Below are positions 9,326-16,653 of a stretch of 64,000 nt of DNA, piece by piece (the first letter of the stretch is position 1; each line of letters begins with the position of its first letter). Location of the stretch: contig NZ_BSSQ01000015.1 in NCBI RefSeq assembly GCF_030161375.1, positions 186,001 to 250,000 on the forward strand, given 5' to 3'. The notes under the pieces were generated by a model. That model was given only the letters and a program-made list of their open reading frames with translations. It searched no databases and was not told where the DNA came from. The translations under genes were made by a program, and so were the position numbers. The stretch is from Paenibacillus glycanilyticus (GTDB lineage Bacteria > Bacillota > Bacilli > Paenibacillales > Paenibacillaceae).

Positions 9326-9622
9326 ATGGATTCACTCCTGCAATGGGTGTTTGCGCCGGGCATTATGATTACGCTTGCGCTAACCGTCTTCTTCAGCTTT
9401 AAATCCCGCCGTTCCGTGGACATGCGTTCGCGGGGACTTCATGCTTCGCGGATGAATATCAGCATGGGCTTTATGCTCATGTTTATCGCCGGCGTTCAGC
9501 TGTTTCTCTCCGGCACCTCGACGGTACGGATTGTCATCGGGGCGATTTTCCTCGTGATCGGATTTTTCAATTTGTTTGCGGGGTTGCGTAACCACAGTGT
9601 TTATCGGACGATGCAGCAGTAG
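9326..9622 (+). CDS. ytpI: YtpI-like membrane protein
   Basis: 98 residues with three hydrophobic segments (FAPGIMITLALTVFFSF, INISMGFMLMFIAGVQLFL, IVIGAIFLVIGFFNLFAGL). The pattern and place between ytrI and ytoI match YtpI, a small integral membrane protein of unknown function conserved in spore formers. The ATG at 9326 is preceded by AAAAGGAG with a rather long spacer; an upstream in-frame ATG at 9206 lies inside ytrI and would add residues unlike the family. No catalytic motif is visible. Confidence 0.82.
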   Translation: MDSLLQWVFAPGIMITLALTVFFSFKSRRSVDMRSRGLHASRMNISMGFMLMFIAGVQLFLSGTSTVRIVIGAIFLVIGFFNLFAGLRNHSVYRTMQQ

Positions 9623-9648
9623 CTTTTGTTCTAAAAAGCATTCTCTAC

Positions 9649-9767
9649 GTGAACATATATCTCTTCCGATCGCCATTGGTTCCGGATTCCTTTCATTTGA
9701 AGTTGGTCATAGTAGGAATCCGGTAACCAAAAGCGAACATTTTATTTCTCCAGAGATATATGTTCAC
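9649..9767. repeat. 119-bp nested inverted repeat (hairpin element)
   Basis: The outer arms are perfect over 16 bp: 9649-9664 (GTGAACATATATCTCT) and 9752-9767 are reverse complements. The inner arms 9676-9691 (TTGGTTCCGGATTCCT) and 9714-9730 pair with a single inserted base. The whole would fold into one long hairpin with unpaired bubbles. It lies between convergent ytpI and a lipoprotein gene and has no T-run, so it is not a plain terminator. It could be a MITE-like element or a structured RNA; I saw no clear target-site duplication. Confidence 0.75.
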
Positions 9768-9793
9768 TCCGTTCACCTTTTTAAAAAGAAAGC

Positions 9794-10144
9794 TCAACTG
9801 CCCGTCCTTGGGTAGCCGGAAGAGCCGACCTTGCTTGCGCGGGTCGGCTTTTTGTTTTGTTTGGTTATTTTCTTGCGTCGTAGCCTAGGATACGCTTCGT
9901 TGAGGGATCCTCTTACGATTGAAACTTTGGCTTCTCTCCAATCCCCCGTTATGGTCTTCCTTGCATTCTCATTCAGGTTCTGCCATGCAATCTCCCTAAG
10001 GGAAACCGCTGTTTGAAGGAACATAGTATCTGCATCGGGTATAGGCTCGGCCTTATTTGTGTTATTTGTACTGCACCCCGTTATTGACGCGATAATTAGG
10101 ATAAGAACAACTACGCTGCACATCCATCTTCTTGCTTCTGCCAT
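9794..10144 (-). CDS. Small lipoprotein of unknown function
   Basis: 116 residues. The N-terminus MAEARRWMCSVVVLILIIASITGC is a lipoprotein signal peptide with lipobox SITG-C at 21-24, so the mature protein would be anchored outside the membrane. The middle part (MFLQTAVSLREIAWQNLNENARKTITGDWREAKV) reads as helix then strand. The last 30 residues are very basic and cross the terminator at 9823-9853, which is unusual and may mean the functional reading frame is shorter. ATG at 10144 follows TGGAGGTCGCT; a longer start at 10234 has no such site. Family not recognised. Confidence 0.72.
   Translation of the reverse strand: MAEARRWMCSVVVLILIIASITGCSTNNTNKAEPIPDADTMFLQTAVSLREIAWQNLNENARKTITGDWREAKVSIVRGSLNEAYPRLRRKKITKQNKKPTRASKVGSSGYPRTGS
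9823..9853 (+). terminator. Intrinsic terminator after ytpI
   Basis: Stem AGCCGACC (9823-9830) pairs with GGTCGGCT (9842-9849), and a T-run follows directly. It ends rightward transcription from the ytrH-ytrI-ytpI side and lies within the predicted 3' end of the convergent lipoprotein gene. Confidence 0.85.
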
Positions 10145-10340
10145 AGCGACCTCCAGGAACTCTTCTTTGATAATAACTGAACGGATTGTTTTGCAAAAAG
10201 GTTGCCGCTCGCCTCGCCTTGCTAAGCTGGCCACAACATCATAAGTGAAGGAAAGTTTTCTTTTACTTAAGTTTGGCCTAGTACTGGGTGGCTAGTATTG
10301 CATATACTAAGCACATCTTAGTACAGGAGGCTGATGTCAA

Positions 10341-10406
10341 ATGATGAACCTATCGATTGTTTTTGTTCCCATCTCTCGATCTCGGCCTATACGGAGCGCC
10401 TTCTAA
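10341..10406 (+). CDS. Putative leader peptide upstream of rsgA-like gene
   Basis: A 21-codon frame starting MMNLSIVFVPI and ending SRSRPIRSAF-stop. AGGAGG (10325-10330) is 10 nt before the ATG. The stop codon lies in the left arm of a small hairpin (TTCTAA 10401-10406 with TTAGAA 10413-10418), and two strong terminators follow before the GTPase start. This arrangement is typical of leader peptides whose translation controls attenuation of ribosome-related or antibiotic-resistance genes. The closely spaced arginines (RSRPIR) recall arrest-prone sequences, but that is inference. An overlapping 60-codon frame from 10334 has poor spacing (3 nt) to the same ribosome site. Confidence 0.5.
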   Translation: MMNLSIVFVPISRSRPIRSAF

Positions 10407-10423
10407 CCTTTATTAGAATCGTG

Positions 10424-10455
10424 CCGCGGGACCGAGAGGTCCTTGCGGTTTTTTT
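10424..10455 (+). terminator. First attenuator terminator before rsgA-like gene
   Basis: Stem CCGC-GGGACC (10424-10433) pairs with GGTCCT-T-GCGG (10438-10448) around a GAGA loop, followed by seven T. The loop-side bases CCGAGA (10432-10437) can instead pair with TCTCGG at 10380-10385 inside the leader peptide codons, which would break this stem. That gives a plausible antiterminator. Confidence 0.75.
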
Positions 10456-10462
10456 GTGCCTT

Positions 10463-10488
10463 CCGCAGGGGAATCCCTGCGGTTTTTT
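10463..10488 (+). terminator. Second, perfect terminator before rsgA-like gene
   Basis: CCGCAGGG (10463-10470) and CCCTGCGG (10475-10482) pair perfectly around a four-base loop (GAAT) and are followed by six T. It lies 48 nt upstream of the GTPase start and downstream of the leader peptide, so transcription must read through both terminators to express the gene. Confidence 0.85.
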
Positions 10489-10535
10489 GTTGTCTAGAAC
10501 CCAATTAAACAAATGAAAAAGAGGAGTCAATAAAT

Positions 10536-11645
10536 TTGAAAAATAGAGATACCCTTCTACATCAACAACATCTGGCCTATGGCTGGAACACGGATTGGAA
10601 TAACAAAATGGAGCAGATGCCAACAAGTTCGAGACCGTTGGTTCCGGCACGCGTGATCGCCCAGCATTCCCACTCTTATCAGATCATGACCCCGGGAGGC
10701 GAGCATACGGCTACGGTCACAGGTAAATATGAATATAACGCAACGCTAAAAAGCGATTTCCCCGCCGTTGGCGACTGGGTTATGGCCGAGAAACTGCCGG
10801 GAGAAACGCGTTCCGTTATTCACTACCTTCTGCCCCGCCAAAGCGCAATGGTGCGCAAAGCGGCCGGAAGCGCTGTGGACGACCAAATAGTAGGCGCTAA
10901 TATGGATTTTTTGTTTATTACAAATGCGCTTAACCAAGATTTTAACGTTCGCAAAATGGAGCGTTACCTCATCGCGGCATGGGAAAGCGGCGCCGCTCCC
11001 GTCATTCTTCTGACGAAAGCCGACCTCTGCGAGGATCCGGAAGCTTTTGCCGCACGCATGGAAAACGCAGCGCCCGGTGTTCCTGTCCATCTGATTAGCG
11101 CTTTGCAAGATCAAGGGAAAGAGCAATTGCTCCCTTATCTGCAGCCGGGCAAAACGATTGCCGTCACAGGCTCTTCCGGCGTCGGCAAGTCGACTCTGCT
11201 GAACTGGCTAGCGGGGGAGCAGGTCATGGATACGCAAGGCATCCGCGAAGATGATGCGCGCGGCCGACATACAACAACGCACCGGGAGTTGTTCCTTCTG
11301 CCAAACGGTACTCTGGTCATGGATACGCCGGGTATGCGCGAGCTCCAATTATGGGATGCCCATGAAGGATTGGAGCAGACTTTTTCCGATATCGAAGAGC
11401 TCGCCTCGAATTGCCGTTACCGGGACTGCCGTCACGAGTTCGACCCGGGCTGCGCGGTTCTGCAAGCCATTGAAGACGGAACGCTCGAAGCCAAAAGGCT
11501 TCACAATTACAAGAAAACCGCAAGGGAGCTATCCCATCAGGTCCGCAAAGAAAACAGCCTTGCTAAAAAGGCCAATAAAGCTGCCGGTTCTTCCACGCGC
11601 AAAAACCAAAACAGAACAAAAGCCGGTTCTTGGGACATGGAATAA
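10536..11645 (+). CDS. rsgA: Ribosome small subunit-dependent GTPase A (RsgA family)
   Basis: Circularly permuted GTPase of 369 residues that acts in late 30S ribosome maturation. It has an N-terminal OB-fold, then G4 TKAD (160-163), G1 GSSGVGKS (212-219), G3 DTPG (263-266), and a C-terminal zinc knuckle with C293, C298, H300 and C306. The basic tail is Lys/Arg/Asn-rich. The start is TTG at 10536 behind GAGGAG. It is longer than the usual housekeeping RsgA (about 295-350), has an extra N-terminal segment, and stands alone rather than beside prkC/rpe-type genes, so it is probably a paralogue. The attenuator upstream suggests induction when translation is disturbed. GTPase family certain; paralogue status inferred. 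Confidence 0.9.
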   Translation: MKNRDTLLHQQHLAYGWNTDWNNKMEQMPTSSRPLVPARVIAQHSHSYQIMTPGGEHTATVTGKYEYNATLKSDFPAVGDWVMAEKLPGETRSVIHYLLPRQSAMVRKAAGSAVDDQIVGANMDFLFITNALNQDFNVRKMERYLIAAWESGAAPVILLTKADLCEDPEAFAARMENAAPGVPVHLISALQDQGKEQLLPYLQPGKTIAVTGSSGVGKSTLLNWLAGEQVMDTQGIREDDARGRHTTTHRELFLLPNGTLVMDTPGMRELQLWDAHEGLEQTFSDIEELASNCRYRDCRHEFDPGCAVLQAIEDGTLEAKRLHNYKKTARELSHQVRKENSLAKKANKAAGSSTRKNQNRTKAGSWDME

Positions 11646-12111
11646 TAGTAATAGTAGCCCCAACTTGTGCAGCTTTTTTGTTACATTGCACGGAATGCGG
11701 CACTACGGTTACGTCTCTCTGTTACGTTGCATGGAATGCAATATAATCAGCTTAATTGGCCTTGAGACAGCGATATCCTGCATAAATTGCATGATAATCA
11801 ATCAAAACGAGCTCATTTGAACGAAAACAAGAAAATATACAGCATTCTATACAACGAACCAGGCCAATAATCACATATAAGGTGAATATACTGCATTACT
11901 TGCAATGGTAGCTAAATTAGTGTTCTCACGCTAGGCGCAGAGTGCATGCATGTGGTGTACATGGTGCGCTTGATGCTCTTGATGCGCAAAGATAAGTAGC
12001 TAATCGTGTTCGTGGGATCGTGTTCAATCGCGGACAATTGCAGCGGTGTAGAATTAATGATGGGTTTGTAGCATTACAAGCGAGTGATCGCGCGGAGGAT
12101 ACTTCAAACAA
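11646..12111. other. AT-rich gene-free stretch with short repeats
   Basis: No convincing coding frame on either strand. Two nearly identical 20-mers, TGTTACNTTGCANGGAATGC, lie at 11679-11698 and 11720-11739, a period of 41 bp. Related but weaker TGCA-containing words (for example near 11775-11790 and 11892-11908) follow. The stretch looks like degenerate intergenic repeat sequence. It ends at the terminator at 12112. Confidence 0.6.
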
Positions 12112-12141
12112 AAAAGGCTGCCAAATGAATGGCAGCCTTTT
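12112..12141. terminator. Bidirectional intrinsic terminator
   Basis: AAAAGGCTGCCA (12112-12123) and TGGCAGCCTTTT (12130-12141) form a perfect stem with A-run and T-run on the two flanks, so it can stop transcripts from either direction: the rsgA side and the ytoI side. Confidence 0.88.
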
Positions 12142-12157
12142 AACCGTCCCTTATTAA

Positions 12158-12372
12158 GATGATTGATTCGTATGGCTGGATTCGGAGAGTGGCTGGGATG
12201 GAAGAAATGTATCTCCTGGAGGAGCGTAGCGTCTGCCTTTGTGACTCGTGAATTCTCGCCTAAGCGAGTTTATTCAAAATTCACGATCACAACAGCAGCC
12301 GGAAGGAGATACATTTCTGTAATCCCAGCACTCAACTCTCCGAATCCAAGCCCCTAATACGAATCAATCATC
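12158..12372. repeat. 215-bp long-hairpin element overlapping ytoI 3' end
   Basis: The outer arms GATGATTGATTCGTAT (12158-12173) and its exact reverse complement at 12357-12372 enclose further paired blocks: GGATTCGGAGAGT with its complement near 12335-12347, GAAATGTATCTCCT with its complement near 12304-12317, and GTGACTCGTGAATT opposite AATTCACGATCAC. The centre is CTCGC-CTAA-GCGAG (12255-12268). The right arm encodes the last residues (MIDSY) of the CBS-domain gene. It may be a MITE-like insertion or a duplicated gene end in inverted orientation. Confidence 0.85.
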
Positions 12373-13697
12373 TGCGCCGTCATCATTGCCTTCGCCGCCA
12401 GCCCCGCCTGATCGAGCAGCTCGATCTCGAGCTTGGTCGTCTTGCGGCTCATCTCGAGCGCGCGCGGGATGATTCTGATCTGGCTGTCGATCTGAACCGG
12501 CTTTACGAAAAAGGCGGTCATCCCGTCTATAAGAAAGTCCCTTTTGCCTGCGTCCCGAATCATTTGGCGGCCGGCCCGGGTCATCAAAGTGACCAGAATT
12601 CCTTCGGATACCATGCCAAGCGATCCGGACATTTGGGGAGTAATAGCCCCTTTGTATAACGGGGTACCATCCATCTCTTCCGCATCGAAACCCGCCCAGA
12701 TCAGATCATCGAAAGTTTCCCCGCTCTCCTGCTGCTTGCCGGCGAACCGGAGCGCGTCAAGCAATTGCTGGCGCGTAACAACTCCAAGCAGCTTGCGGTG
12801 CCGGTCCACGATCGGCAGCAAATCAATCCCTTCGGCGGCCATTGTATGGGCCGCTGAAGTAACGGCAATGTTGGGAGCTGCGGTAATCGGATGTCTGGTC
12901 ATATATTTGTCGACCGGACTATCATCCGGCGAACCGGCTGCATCCTTGGAAGTAATGAGACCAATTACTCTTCCCCTGTCATCAATGACCGGAAACCGAT
13001 AATTGCCGGTCTCGCGGCTTAGCTTATGAAAGTCGAGCATGTTATTGCCCGACCGAAGCACATCCGCCGGTCTGTTGAACGTCATCAAATCTTCAATCAG
13101 CATAATTTTGCGTTTGATCAACCGATCATACATCGCGCGGTTAATCATCGAAGCAACCGTAAACGTATCATGCCGGGAAGAAATAATAGGCAGGCCGTTC
13201 TCGTCCGCCAGCGCTCTTACTTCCTCGCTTGGCGCAAAGCCGCCCGTTATAAGCACGCCCGCTCCCTGCTCCAAGGCACAGCGATGCGCGCCGATACGGT
13301 TACCTACAATGAGCAAGCTGCCTTCGTCAATATAACGAAGCATGGCATCCAGCTCCATCGCGCCGATCACAAACTTGTGGAGCGACTTATCGAGTCCCGA
13401 AGTCCCCCCGAATATATGGCCTTCCACAATTTCGGCCACTTCGCCGAAGGTCAGCTGATCAAGCGCTTCGCGCCGTTTCCGGTCAATCCGGACCGTGCCG
13501 ATTCTTTCTTTCGTGCTGACCAACCCGGATGCTTCCGCTTCCTTTATGGCCTTATATGCGGTGCCTTCACTTACGCCCAGCGCCTTGGCAATAGCTCTGA
13601 CGGAAATTTTTTCGCCGATATCCAGCGTCTCTATGTATTGCAAGATTTGTTCGCGTTTCGTACTGGTATCCATACCGGAAACGGCTGCCACCGGCAC
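12354..13697 (-). CDS. ytoI: YtoI-like HTH/DRTGG/CBS/hotdog protein
   Basis: 447 residues with four parts: an N-terminal winged-helix DNA-binding domain (about 12-75, ISVRAIAKALGVSEGTAYKAIKEAEASGLV), a DRTGG domain (about 85-190), two CBS domains (about 195-310, containing YMTRHPITAAPN and LLPIVDRHRKLLGVVT), and a C-terminal hotdog/MaoC-like domain (about 330-440). This order matches B. subtilis YtoI, whose gene is also next to ytpI. CBS pairs bind adenine nucleotides, so it is likely a nucleotide-sensing regulator; the target is unknown. The start is GTG at 13697 directly behind GGAGGAGG; a later ATG (MDTSTKRE) is possible. The last codons fall in the 215-bp hairpin. Confidence 0.88.
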   Translation of the reverse strand: MPVAAVSGMDTSTKREQILQYIETLDIGEKISVRAIAKALGVSEGTAYKAIKEAEASGLVSTKERIGTVRIDRKRREALDQLTFGEVAEIVEGHIFGGTSGLDKSLHKFVIGAMELDAMLRYIDEGSLLIVGNRIGAHRCALEQGAGVLITGGFAPSEEVRALADENGLPIISSRHDTFTVASMINRAMYDRLIKRKIMLIEDLMTFNRPADVLRSGNNMLDFHKLSRETGNYRFPVIDDRGRVIGLITSKDAAGSPDDSPVDKYMTRHPITAAPNIAVTSAAHTMAAEGIDLLPIVDRHRKLLGVVTRQQLLDALRFAGKQQESGETFDDLIWAGFDAEEMDGTPLYKGAITPQMSGSLGMVSEGILVTLMTRAGRQMIRDAGKRDFLIDGMTAFFVKPVQIDSQIRIIPRALEMSRKTTKLEIELLDQAGLAAKAMMTAQMIDSY

Positions 13698-13710
13698 CGC
13701 CCTCCTCCAA

Positions 13711-14205
13711 TTAAACCTTCGTTCGTTTCATCCCATTATACCAGTCGATCGAGACGGCTGCGACTTTTAGTCCTGCGTCCACCTCTTCGCCGTTCACGCC
13801 GGTAAAACGATATTTGTCGAACACTTGCTGGAGGGATTGCACGGTAAATGCTTCTTGCGTTCCTTTAAAAATAAAAGCATACCAATCATACTGAATAGGT
13901 ACGGGATAACGCAGCTTCAAAATCGGATAATGCTCAAGAACGATTGACTGAGGCGGTATTTCCGGATATTGGCTGGAAAACAATAAAGATCCTTTCTCGC
14001 TGAAGGGCCTTGCGATCATCTCTGATTCCAAGCTCATATGATACTCCACTTGTTGCGTGCGGGGATTCACCCTGCAGTTAAAGCTGCCGTACGCTCTTGC
14101 TGTTTTGTTCGTCTTATGTAGAATTCGGTACGTGAACTGCACCTGAAACCGCATATGCTGATAATAAGCTTGTACGTTTCTAAAAAACTCAAACTCATCA
14201 ACCAT
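13711..14205 (-). CDS. Conserved hypothetical protein
   Basis: 164 residues, soluble, with no signal peptide or membrane segment. It starts MVDEFEFFRNVQAYYQHMRFQVQF with ATG at 14205 behind AAGGAGC. It has many aromatic residues and alternating hydrophobic patterns that suggest a beta-rich fold. It lies 13 bp upstream of ytoI in the same direction and probably shares its transcript. I do not recognise the family. Confidence 0.75.
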   Translation of the reverse strand: MVDEFEFFRNVQAYYQHMRFQVQFTYRILHKTNKTARAYGSFNCRVNPRTQQVEYHMSLESEMIARPFSEKGSLLFSSQYPEIPPQSIVLEHYPILKLRYPVPIQYDWYAFIFKGTQEAFTVQSLQQVFDKYRFTGVNGEEVDAGLKVAAVSIDWYNGMKRTKV

Positions 14206-14380
14206 AAGCGCTGCTCCTTGTTAAAAAGTTCCTGTTCAGGAAATTATGATACTAGATATTAACCAATTATAATAAAAAGCATAAGATTTAGTCAATGACT
14301 ATAAGCACTATTTTTAATAATGACTATAAGACGTTGTTGCAGGATTAGGAAACCACTATCTTAAGGCTGAGGTGACGAAA

Positions 14381-14719
14381 GTGAACGAAATCAGCCGACA
14401 TATCGGAGATAATATACGGGCAATACGCAAACAAAAAGGTTTCAGCCAGGAGCAGCTTGCTCTTAGGGCGGAAATAAACGGCTCCTATATGGGTCAAGTG
14501 GAACGCGGCGAGAAGAGTCCAACGATCGATGTGCTGGGCAAAATCGCCCAAGCCCTCCAATGCCCGCTTGAGCAGTTGGTCCATGTATCTGGCGCACCTC
14601 GCGAAGAAAGCAGCTACGCCGATAAGATCGCTTATCAGCTTGAGGGTTTATCCGTCCGGGAACAAGAAGCGGTCTACAAATTCGTCAAGCAGCTTGTCCA
14701 ATTTAAGACGATCGACTGA
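14381..14719 (+). CDS. Xre/SinR-type helix-turn-helix regulator
   Basis: 112 residues. An N-terminal HTH_3 domain (about 5-62) carries the typical pattern IGDNIRAIRKQKGFSQEQLALRAEINGSYMGQVERGEKSPTIDVLGKIAQAL. The C-terminal tail (REQEAVYKFVKQLVQF) resembles the short dimerisation helices of SinR-like repressors. GTG at 14381 is 6 nt behind GAGGTG; another GTG at 14372 is in frame but sits within that site. It is divergent from the ytoI operon, with an AT-rich gap of about 175 bp between, so it may control one or both. Target not evident. Confidence 0.85.
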   Translation: MNEISRHIGDNIRAIRKQKGFSQEQLALRAEINGSYMGQVERGEKSPTIDVLGKIAQALQCPLEQLVHVSGAPREESSYADKIAYQLEGLSVREQEAVYKFVKQLVQFKTID

Positions 14720-14733
14720 TCGAAAATGAAAAA

Positions 14734-14755
14734 AGCCCCTGTCAGGGGCTTTTTT
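14734..14755. terminator. Bidirectional terminator between xre gene and membrane protein
   Basis: AGCCCCTG (14734-14741) and CAGGGGCT (14743-14750) form a perfect stem flanked by six A on the left and six T on the right. It serves both convergent genes. Confidence 0.9.
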
Positions 14756-14765
14756 CTACTCCTAT

Positions 14766-15056
14766 TTATCCTCTTGCACGGCGGTTGGAACTCCTGTTCA
14801 CAACCTGCTGCAGCCTGCGCTCCCAGTTGTTCCTCTTCGCTTGCTTGATCCGCTCCAGCTGTTTCTTCTTCTGCTCGTTCATCCACAGAAGCGCATTCAG
14901 ATGAGCGGCAATGACCACTAGCGCAAACAACGTCCACACGACCCCGAATATAGTTACGGCATTCCATGGACCGTTTAGTTCCAATTTGGGCACTCCGTAA
15001 AACAACATCGCGAGCGCCGCTGTCAAATAAATGATATGCCGGGCTTTCCCCTTCAT
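14766..15056 (-). CDS. Small two-helix membrane protein
   Basis: 96 residues with two hydrophobic helices (HIIYLTAALAMLFYGVPKL and AVTIFGVVWTLFALVVIAAHLNALLWM) and a long, strongly basic cytoplasmic-type tail rich in K, R, Q and N. ATG at 15056 is 9 nt behind GGGAG; a TTG three codons earlier abuts that site. Family not recognised. It is convergent with the xre gene and divergent from the spore-coat operon. Confidence 0.7.
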   Translation of the reverse strand: MKGKARHIIYLTAALAMLFYGVPKLELNGPWNAVTIFGVVWTLFALVVIAAHLNALLWMNEQKKKQLERIKQAKRNNWERRLQQVVNRSSNRRARG

Positions 15057-15154
15057 TCCTCTCAACTCCCGCTATACGATTTTGCTTGTCCGCACCACTA
15101 TCCTATGAAGACAAACACCCGAATATGACCTCCCCACTTATTTCTTTGGCCAAT

Positions 15155-15183
15155 CACCAAGGGATAGATGTCCTCATATGATG
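15155..15183 (+). promoter_or_regulatory. Possible sigma-K type promoter for yheC/D-like operon
   Basis: CACC at 15155-15158 and CATATGATG starting at 15175 are separated by 16 bp, close to the sigma-K pattern (AC at -35, CATANNNTA at -10). The operon downstream encodes spore-coat type proteins normally made late in the mother cell, which is why I looked for it. The match is short and may be chance. Confidence 0.3.
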
Positions 15184-15258
15184 AAGTAATCCGTGTAAAA
15201 CACCTATGGGCCTCTATCCGCTTTTCGTCATCCTCCTGCTTGGAAGGAGATTTACACA

Positions 15259-16641
15259 ATGCACAAATCGAAAGTAGCCGTCCAGCTTATTAGCTCCGGC
15301 ATGCTTCCGGAAGATACGATAATGCTCGGTGAAGCCTACCTGAAGCAATGGCATATTTCTAACAGCGTGTCGATCGTATTGCGTTTCGGGACATTCCGGA
15401 AGACGGTGAAGATTATCCCGGTACCGAAGTACGATGGGATGCGTATCAATCAGTCGCTTGCCAGACAAATGGGAATTCTTAGCAGTACCACCTTGCGCGT
15501 AAACTATGATTCGGCTTCAACAACATTAAGGCTTGGTCCTCTCATTGGCGTTTTGATCAGCCGTGATTACCCGAGCACGCCCGACAAACCGTTCGGTACG
15601 ATTACGATGTTTTGCAAGGAGCTGGCCGACGGTTGCGCAACGCAAGGCGCGCATGTTTATTTTTTCACGCCGAACCATATCGCGGGAAGCAATGACAAAC
15701 ACATTGATGGATGGACTTTCTCAAACGGATGGAAAAAAGCAAAACTTCCCTTGCCCGACATCGTGAACAACCGCTTGACTTCGAGGAAGCTAGAAAGCAA
15801 ACCCTCGGTGCAGCAGTTTTTCAAAGAGATGAAAAGCTCGCATCATGCCAGCGTATTTAACGAAAAGTTTCTTGAAAAGATTGAAGTGTTCGACGCTTTG
15901 AAGAAAGACCCCGGCGTCAGCCGCTATTTGCCGGAATCGCACACCCTCCGCAACTATACGACGCTCAAATCGATGTGCTCCCGCTACAGCAATGTATTCC
16001 TCAAACCTTCAAAAGGCAGTCTCGGCAAAGGAATCATCCGCGTGACCCGGCAAGAAGGCGACTCTTATCAGGCTCATTTTACAACCGGAACAGGAACGAG
16101 GAAGCAGGTCTATCCGAATCTCGTTAAGCTATTCTCGAACATTTCAACCAAGATGAAGACGATTAAGTATCAAGCCCAGCAAGGACTGACCTTGATCGAG
16201 ATTCAAAAGCGGCCGGTAGACTTTCGGGCGGTTGTCCAGAAGAACGCGCTTGGCAAATGGGCGCTGACCTCCGTCGTGGCCCGTACGGCGAGCAGCCAGC
16301 ACTTTGTCTCCAATCTCGCGCGCGGCGGAACGCTAAGCACCGTCAGCGAAGCCGTCTCCCGCTCTAATATTTTTGCGGGCAAAGAAGGCGCCGCCAAGCG
16401 GCTTCGCACGGCTGCGTTAACGATTGCCGAGGGCATCGATAAGCATATCCCGGCGCATTTCGGCGAACTTGGCATTGATTTGGCGCTCGATACAAGCGGG
16501 CGGGTCTGGCTGCTGGAGGTTAACTCAAAGCCGTCGAAGAGCGATAATACACCGCTCAATCAGGATAACGACAGCGACAACAAGATCCGGCCATCCGTCC
16601 GAAATGTTATTCAATACTCCCGGTTCTTATCGGGATTCTAA
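15259..16641 (+). CDS. YheC/YheD-family ATP-grasp spore coat-associated protein, copy 1
   Basis: 460 residues. The N-terminal beta-rich domain (1-95, ending TTLRLGPLIGVLISRDYP) is followed by the YheC/YheD ATP-grasp module. That module has VFLKPSKGSLGKGIIRV (nucleotide-binding lysine and glycine loop), the VDFRAVVQKN strand and GELGIDLALDTSGRVWLLEVNSKPSK (Mg/ATP carboxylates E and N). Members are described as endospore coat-associated proteins; ATP-grasp folds usually ligate a carboxylate to an amine, but no reaction is established here. ATG at 15259 follows TTGGAAGGAG. It is the first gene of a four-gene tandem. Confidence 0.88.
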   Translation: MHKSKVAVQLISSGMLPEDTIMLGEAYLKQWHISNSVSIVLRFGTFRKTVKIIPVPKYDGMRINQSLARQMGILSSTTLRVNYDSASTTLRLGPLIGVLISRDYPSTPDKPFGTITMFCKELADGCATQGAHVYFFTPNHIAGSNDKHIDGWTFSNGWKKAKLPLPDIVNNRLTSRKLESKPSVQQFFKEMKSSHHASVFNEKFLEKIEVFDALKKDPGVSRYLPESHTLRNYTTLKSMCSRYSNVFLKPSKGSLGKGIIRVTRQEGDSYQAHFTTGTGTRKQVYPNLVKLFSNISTKMKTIKYQAQQGLTLIEIQKRPVDFRAVVQKNALGKWALTSVVARTASSQHFVSNLARGGTLSTVSEAVSRSNIFAGKEGAAKRLRTAALTIAEGIDKHIPAHFGELGIDLALDTSGRVWLLEVNSKPSKSDNTPLNQDNDSDNKIRPSVRNVIQYSRFLSGF

Positions 16642-16653
16642 GCGGAGGTCCTT

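Noticed and set aside
10334..10516. 60-codon frame across both terminators upstream of rsgA
   Set aside because: It starts only 3 nt after AGGAGG and would run through two strong hairpins; the 21-codon leader at 10341 is the better reading.
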